A stretch of 64,000 nucleotides of DNA from Datisca glomerata. Its lineage: Eukaryota > Streptophyta > Magnoliopsida > Cucurbitales > Datiscaceae. The position numbers were made by a program, and so were the translations under genes. The stretch lies in NCBI GenBank assembly GCA_003255025.1, contig QANY01008056.1:2009-66008 (forward strand), given 5' to 3'. The notes below the pieces were generated by a model, which had not been told where the DNA came from, did no database searches, and saw only the letters and a program-made list of their open reading frames with translations. Shown here piece after piece: positions 59,608 to 64,000 of this stretch. The stretch's first letter is position 1; each line of letters opens with the position of its first letter.

Positions 59608-61359
59608 TCATACTAGTTAAATACCGTGTACCTGTGCTTCACACAGAATTTGAAAAATTTAGAAATAAATCATACAATACAAATATTATTTTAAAATTAA
59701 AATAGAAATTTTTGTTAATTTTTTTTAAGAATCATATCATATGTGGAAATAATTTTTTTTACGAATCATATCACTTTTGTCTAGAGGAAAAAAGTAAAAA
59801 AAAAAAAAAAGTTATTGTATTTGTACAAATTAGCTACGTAAGCAAATAGAAAAAATGAGTACTGCAATAGCGGATTAATTACATTCTATCTAAGATGACC
59901 ATTCTCTGATTTGCTTCTTTCATTTCATTATTTTTATCAGATCATCATTATTCATGAAGATCAATTCTTTTTCAAAGGATTGGAATCTTGAAAATGTGTA
60001 TTATCGAATTTGATAGTAGATGCTATTTATACAAAATTTAGAGCTTAATGGGAATATTAACGGTTGTAACATTTAAGTTCATACAACCTATCTATAACTA
60101 CAACCTTTTTATCATCTAAGTCTTTTGATCTCTCCATATCCTTTCATTCATGATCAAATCTACTAATTATTTTTGTAATATTGTAACTTCTTGTTGATTT
60201 GATAATATTGATTTAATAATATCCAACTCATTAGTGCTTATATATAGAAACAGTTTATATTTTTAATATAATAATAATAATATAATATATTAATTATAAA
60301 ATGATGATGCTTAATTAATTCATATTTGATTTTTTTAATAATAAACCGACAATTAATTGTATGTAGTAAGATTTATATTTTTCTAAAACCGTAAAATTTC
60401 TATTACTCTAATCACATGTAAAGAAAAATTCAATTTTTTAATTTAAAATACATAAAGTCCAATGAGATGATTATTAATCAGTAATTAGTTACATTTTTTC
60501 TCATTTAAATTACTGATAGTGACACATGATACAAGCATGACATTAGTATAATTTTAAGTATTCATACTCAATTTTAAATATGTATAAAAGATTGAACTAA
60601 TTTTAGAAACGCCTACACTATAAAACTTTCAATTTTGTATCTCCTCAAAATGTAACAATTTTCAGTTATCTTTATATATTTTAGTTATGTAGTAGATGTT
60701 TATGACATTTGGTTTTTGAGATAATATAAGTTTTTCTTGGGATTTTCTAATTTGTATATGTTGTTGTTTTTTCATTTTATTATCATCTCCTCCCTATTTA
60801 ATTTATCAAATATTCTATACCAATTTTATGAGCAAAACCTTTTGGTTTTCTCTTTTTTTTTTCTGAATTCTTAAATTTGAATAATGTCTACCCTAATGTA
60901 ATTACTTTCATATTATGGTAAGTACAATTTGTTTCTCATGTATCACTCCCAACACTAAGCGAAGAGATTGGTGGACCATTAAGAGACAAGCCATGCAGTT
61001 TGTAACCTGTGGGGATAGAAAGGTCAACCAAAGTCAAAATGTTGAAATGTCTAGATGAAAGGGAGGCCAAAGAGATGATCATCCAGGTGCATGAAGGATT
61101 ATGAGGTCCACACATGAATGGGCACAGGCTTGCTAAAAAAAGAATTCTCCTAGGATATTACTCTTGTATGATGGAGAGGGAGGTTTGTCTTGCTTTGTTC
61201 AGAGATATCACAAAAATACATGTGAATTTGATCCACCGTCATAACTAAATCACATGATATTTCTTATTTCTTCATTATTTATTTTAGATTTTTGTTTGTA
61301 ACGTTTAAATTATCTTAATTTTACAAACCTGCGTATAGCACGGATTATTAACTAGTTGA
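59608..61359. mobile_element. Segment with inverted termini (Helitron-like start motifs)
   Basis: The left end TCATACTAGTTAAATACCGTG (59608 on) pairs with the reversed right end TCAACTAGTTAATAATCCGTG (61359 down). The motif resembles the TC..CTAGT..CCGTGC starts seen in plant Helitron-type repeats, but a true Helitron would not have the same end inverted. It could be two facing copies or a TIR element. The interior is AT-rich and contains a gypsy integrase scrap. Confidence 0.4.
61003..61250 (+). pseudogene. Ty3/gypsy integrase zinc-region scrap
   Basis: With frame changes it reads EAKEMIIQVHEGL (a stop falls inside), CGPHMNGH-like residues, LAKKILLGYY and LFRDITKIHVNLIHRH. This is the H2C2 zinc region before the integrase core of Ogre/Tat-type elements, with its C..C pair lost. 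GC content is higher than in its surroundings. Confidence 0.6.
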
Positions 61360-61856
61360 ATATATGTTTCATTGTACGTAGTATGATTGATAATCTAGTC
61401 AATACAATTTTTTGGTAGATGGTGAAAAAGCTTAGCGTGTGTCTGTTATATGATGGGATCTTTGCCCAATACATGGAATGTGAGGAAACCTGAGACATGC
61501 TTCATTTGTTATGAGAATATGTGGGTATTTAGATACATGGATTATGTGGGAGTATTCAAATAAGTATTCAACCCGATATTTTCAAACAATTTTTTATTAT
61601 ATATATAATTAATTTAACATTCTCATTATTATATCATATTGATTTCATCATTATATTATAATATTTTCAATTATTGTTATATAAATTAATATATATTTTA
61701 TTTTTTTACAGTACATATCCACAATCTTATTTGAGAAGTAATTTATTTTAAATCTATCAAACGACCCTTTTAAAGACATGTTCGGTAGAGAATTCAATTT
61801 GGTTTTATGCATACTTGGAAAGTCAATCAAATGGTCACCACCTAGCCTTTAAATGG
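61360..61856. other. Promoter-side flank of the lipid transfer protein gene
   Basis: AT-rich; no gene seen. Contains TTATAT and ATATAT runs at about 61590-61700. Confidence 0.35.
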
Positions 61857-61864
61857 TATAAAAG
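61857..61864 (+). promoter_or_regulatory. TATA box of the lipid transfer protein gene
   Basis: TATAAAAG about 245 bases upstream of the ATG at 62106, followed by a CT-rich leader (CTCTCTTCTC and similar), which is common in plant 5' UTRs. Confidence 0.5.
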
Positions 61865-62105
61865 AAATCCTTAAATGGCATGCAAATGAAAACAGCATCC
61901 GCAAGACACGTATAGCCGCGCTAAGTTCACCCATTTCTCTCCTCCCCACATGGCAACCCTCTCTTCTCTAGAAAAGCACGTTTTCTCTTGTTCTCCACAG
62001 TGCTCATCCTCTTCTCTCAATTCAATCCTTCACTTTCCTTCACTTCACCCCTTCTCTCTTCAAAACTCAATTCCCCATTTTCTCCTTTTGTGTCTATTTT
62101 GAAAA

Positions 62106-62586
62106 ATGGTAATTAAGTTCAATTTGCATTTCACTCTCATTCTGTGTGTTTTATCCATTTGGGTCTTTGAATTAGCTCAAGCCCAAGGTGGGCCTTCTTC
62201 GTACTCCCACCTCGCACCAGCACCATCGTCAGTGGACTGCTCCACTCTGATCTTGAACATGGCCGATTGCTTGTCTTTCGTGTCAAACGACAGCACAGCG
62301 ACGAAGCCAGAGAGGTCATGCTGTAAGGGCCTTCTGACGGTGGTGAAGACAAATGCTGACTGTCTTTGTCAAGCGTTTAAAAACAGTGCTCAGTTTGGTG
62401 TGGCATTGAATGTGACGAAGGCTATGACTCTTCCCGCTGCTTGCAAAGTCTCTGCTCCTTCTGTTGTTAGCTGTGCATGTGAGTCTTTTCTCTTAAGTTT
62501 CACTTAAGTTTGAAGGCTGCTATTAGTGATTTAATGTGTGTGTTTTTACTGATTTGCAGTGTCAATTAGTCCTGTTGGTGCACCAG
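62106..62586 (+). CDS. Non-specific lipid transfer protein, GPI-anchored type (first two exons)
   Basis: Small secreted protein that binds or carries lipids at the cell surface or wall. Exon 1 is 62106-62478 and exon 2 is 62560-62586; GT-AG, phase 1 at both donors. A hydrophobic signal peptide ends at about residue 27 (ELAQAQ). Then comes the eight-cysteine domain: [39 protein letters not shown], giving the C-C-CC-CXC-C-C pattern. Exon 2 (LSISPVGAP) matches the Pro/Ser linker start of the LTPG class. The last exon, which would carry the Ser/Pro-rich tail and the GPI signal, was not found up to 64000, so the gene probably continues beyond the window. Reading through the intron gives an alternative 133-aa end at 62507, which is less likely. 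Confidence 0.85.
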
Positions 62587-64000
62587 GTACTCTTCTTTTG
62601 TTTTACTGTTTTAGTATTTGAGTTAATATGAATTAAACTAATGATTACATATGATTTCTTTCTGGACTCTGCTGATAATTACAGTGTTCTAAGTAACATA
62701 AAATTTTTGAAGTAATAATATATTTAGTATATTCCCATGAGAGTTTATAGTTTTGGTAGAGGTTGAGTTTTTTTTCTCATCTATTAGTTTCAGTATTATT
62801 CTTATTATGTTTTGTTTCTCTATGATCAGCATGACATACCAATCCATTGTGCACTTCTTTTAAGAAAATATATCCATTGTTCTCTTTAACTAGGGGGTGC
62901 ACGGACGGGATGTCAACGGGTGGTTTTTGACATCGGCAAGAATTTTTCGGGACGGACGAGACAGGGGACGAAATATGTTTTGGACTTTTGTAGACCTTTT
63001 TCTGGGCATTTCTAACAAAATACTAAAAAATGGTTTAAAACTCTTGAGTGTTAAAAATTAAAAATGGTTTATCTTAAAAAGATTAAAGGTTAAGTCTTAA
63101 AAGATTAAGGGCTAAGAATAAAAAAGAGAAAATTTGTAGACCAATAAATCATCGTGTCTCGCTTGATTCAGAACGATTTTACAAAACAGGACGAGATTTT
63201 TTGGATAACTAAATACCCTTAACTTTAAGGTCAATCATACCCTTAACTTTAAGGTCAATCAGTAATGCCAAATCTAGAAGAATTATTATTGGAGATGTAA
63301 GGGGTCGCACATCTTGGATTCATGGGTAAAAGTGAGCAAATAAGAGAAAGTACATGTTTCTAATTAGGGTAAACTATAGTTTGGGTTAATTTTCATTCTA
63401 GACCATACATTTTAAAAATTTGTAAAGTAGATCATATAATTACATTTTGTATTTTGCATTCACGTTAGACCTTTCGTAAATCATCCGCTTAAAAATATTA
63501 ACGATCTGTCACAGAAATCCTACGTGGCAAATCTTTTAACGTCACATCACTCGATTTTTTACCTCAACCGCCACATCATTTTAAAACCCCCCTTATTTTT
63601 CCTGTCTTCTTCCTTCTTCCACATCTTTATGAATGGCCATTGTTGCAGACTTTCAAGTACAACATATTTCACGATTTTTCCCCCATTTTCTTCCTTCTTC
63701 CCCGGTGATTGCTGCCCCCTACTCCGCCCATATCCACAGGTAAATCAAGTTGGTTACCCTTTGAAGGAAAATATTCCTTTTTTTCTTTTTCTTTAATTAT
63801 TCCTTAATGAGAATTATACCTAAAAACAAAACTATTATTGCATAATTCAGAGGTGATTTATGGTCATTATTGGGCAATCGTGATGTCGTCTTTCTTTCTC
63901 TAGGCCATTTTTGGTGTTTTTGGGTTTAATCTGAAATGGGTCTTCTTCCTATTGGCTGTTGAGGTTTGATTTTGGTGGAGATGAAATCAAATTCATTTGA
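62587..64000. other. Probable second intron of the LTP gene, with dispersed repeats
   Basis: 62890-63180 is a repeat-like stretch (GGGACGGACGAGACAGGGGACG) richer in G than its flanks. From about 63365 there is a MITE-like sequence (AGGGTAAACTATAGTTTGGGT) that may run to about 63550. A 16-base direct repeat (CCCTTAACTTTAAGGT) occurs at 63216 and 63240. The 90-codon frame at 63524 has no recognisable motif. No LTP exon 3 was identified. Confidence 0.4.

Noticed and set aside
1..64000. CRISPR, operon-like gene cluster, or bacterial defence system
   Set aside because: The window is plant nuclear DNA; tandem arrays here have no spacer-repeat structure and the three host genes are unrelated.

Overview
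This is a window of eukaryotic nuclear DNA from a flowering plant, almost certainly a eudicot. It is very AT-rich, has spliced genes with GT-AG introns, and is dominated by plant transposable elements: Ty1/copia, Ty3/gypsy of Tat/Ogre type, CACTA, MULE, a tRNA-derived SINE and MITEs. Nothing bacterial, organellar or CRISPR-like is present. Three host genes can be supported, all on the + strand.

Layout. 1-8.2 kb: 5' part of a decayed Ty3/gypsy (Tat/Ogre-like) element with an extra ORF before gag, then gag and a protease/G-patch ORF, but no reverse transcriptase or integrase. 9.1-10.4 kb: a three-exon class III peroxidase, close to tobacco peroxidase N1, with a one-base frame problem inside the signal peptide. 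10.78-11.41 kb: a 628-bp non-autonomous CACTA element with a 3-bp target duplication. 11.4-17.2 kb: AT-rich, no supported gene. 17.2-19.0 kb: minus-strand copia integrase/RT remnant. 19.0-21.3 kb: LTR-like repeats.

22.44-36.64 kb: a nine-exon chloroplast-type protein phosphatase 2C (PPTC7-like, PP2C62 type, 673 aa). Its fifth intron is about 7.5 kb because it holds an antisense copia element, a 2.8-kb solo LTR nested in that element, and a SINE with a 16-bp target duplication.

37.0-39.1 kb: a deleted MULE. About 39.2-44.3 kb: a rearranged minus-strand copia element whose interior holds a ~715-bp, about 99% identical copy of the PP2C intron 7/exon 8 region. 44.4-44.8 kb: another copia scrap. 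46.2-59.2 kb: a Ty3/gypsy Tat-type element, decayed but complete in layout (both LTRs, gag, protease, RT, RNase H, integrase, antisense 3' ORF). It sits inside an older TIR element and carries a second solo LTR in its integrase. 59.6-61.4 kb: a segment with inverted termini and a gypsy integrase scrap. 62.1 kb onward: the first two exons of a GPI-anchored-type non-specific lipid transfer protein gene, whose last exon was not found before the window ends.

The three host genes have unrelated roles (cell-wall/extracellular oxidation, plastid dephosphorylation, extracellular lipid binding) and form no cluster. The most interesting structure is the recent PP2C exon copy inside an older retrotransposon, with signs of patchwork break repair. 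I saw no convincing new biological system. All percent identities are eye estimates.
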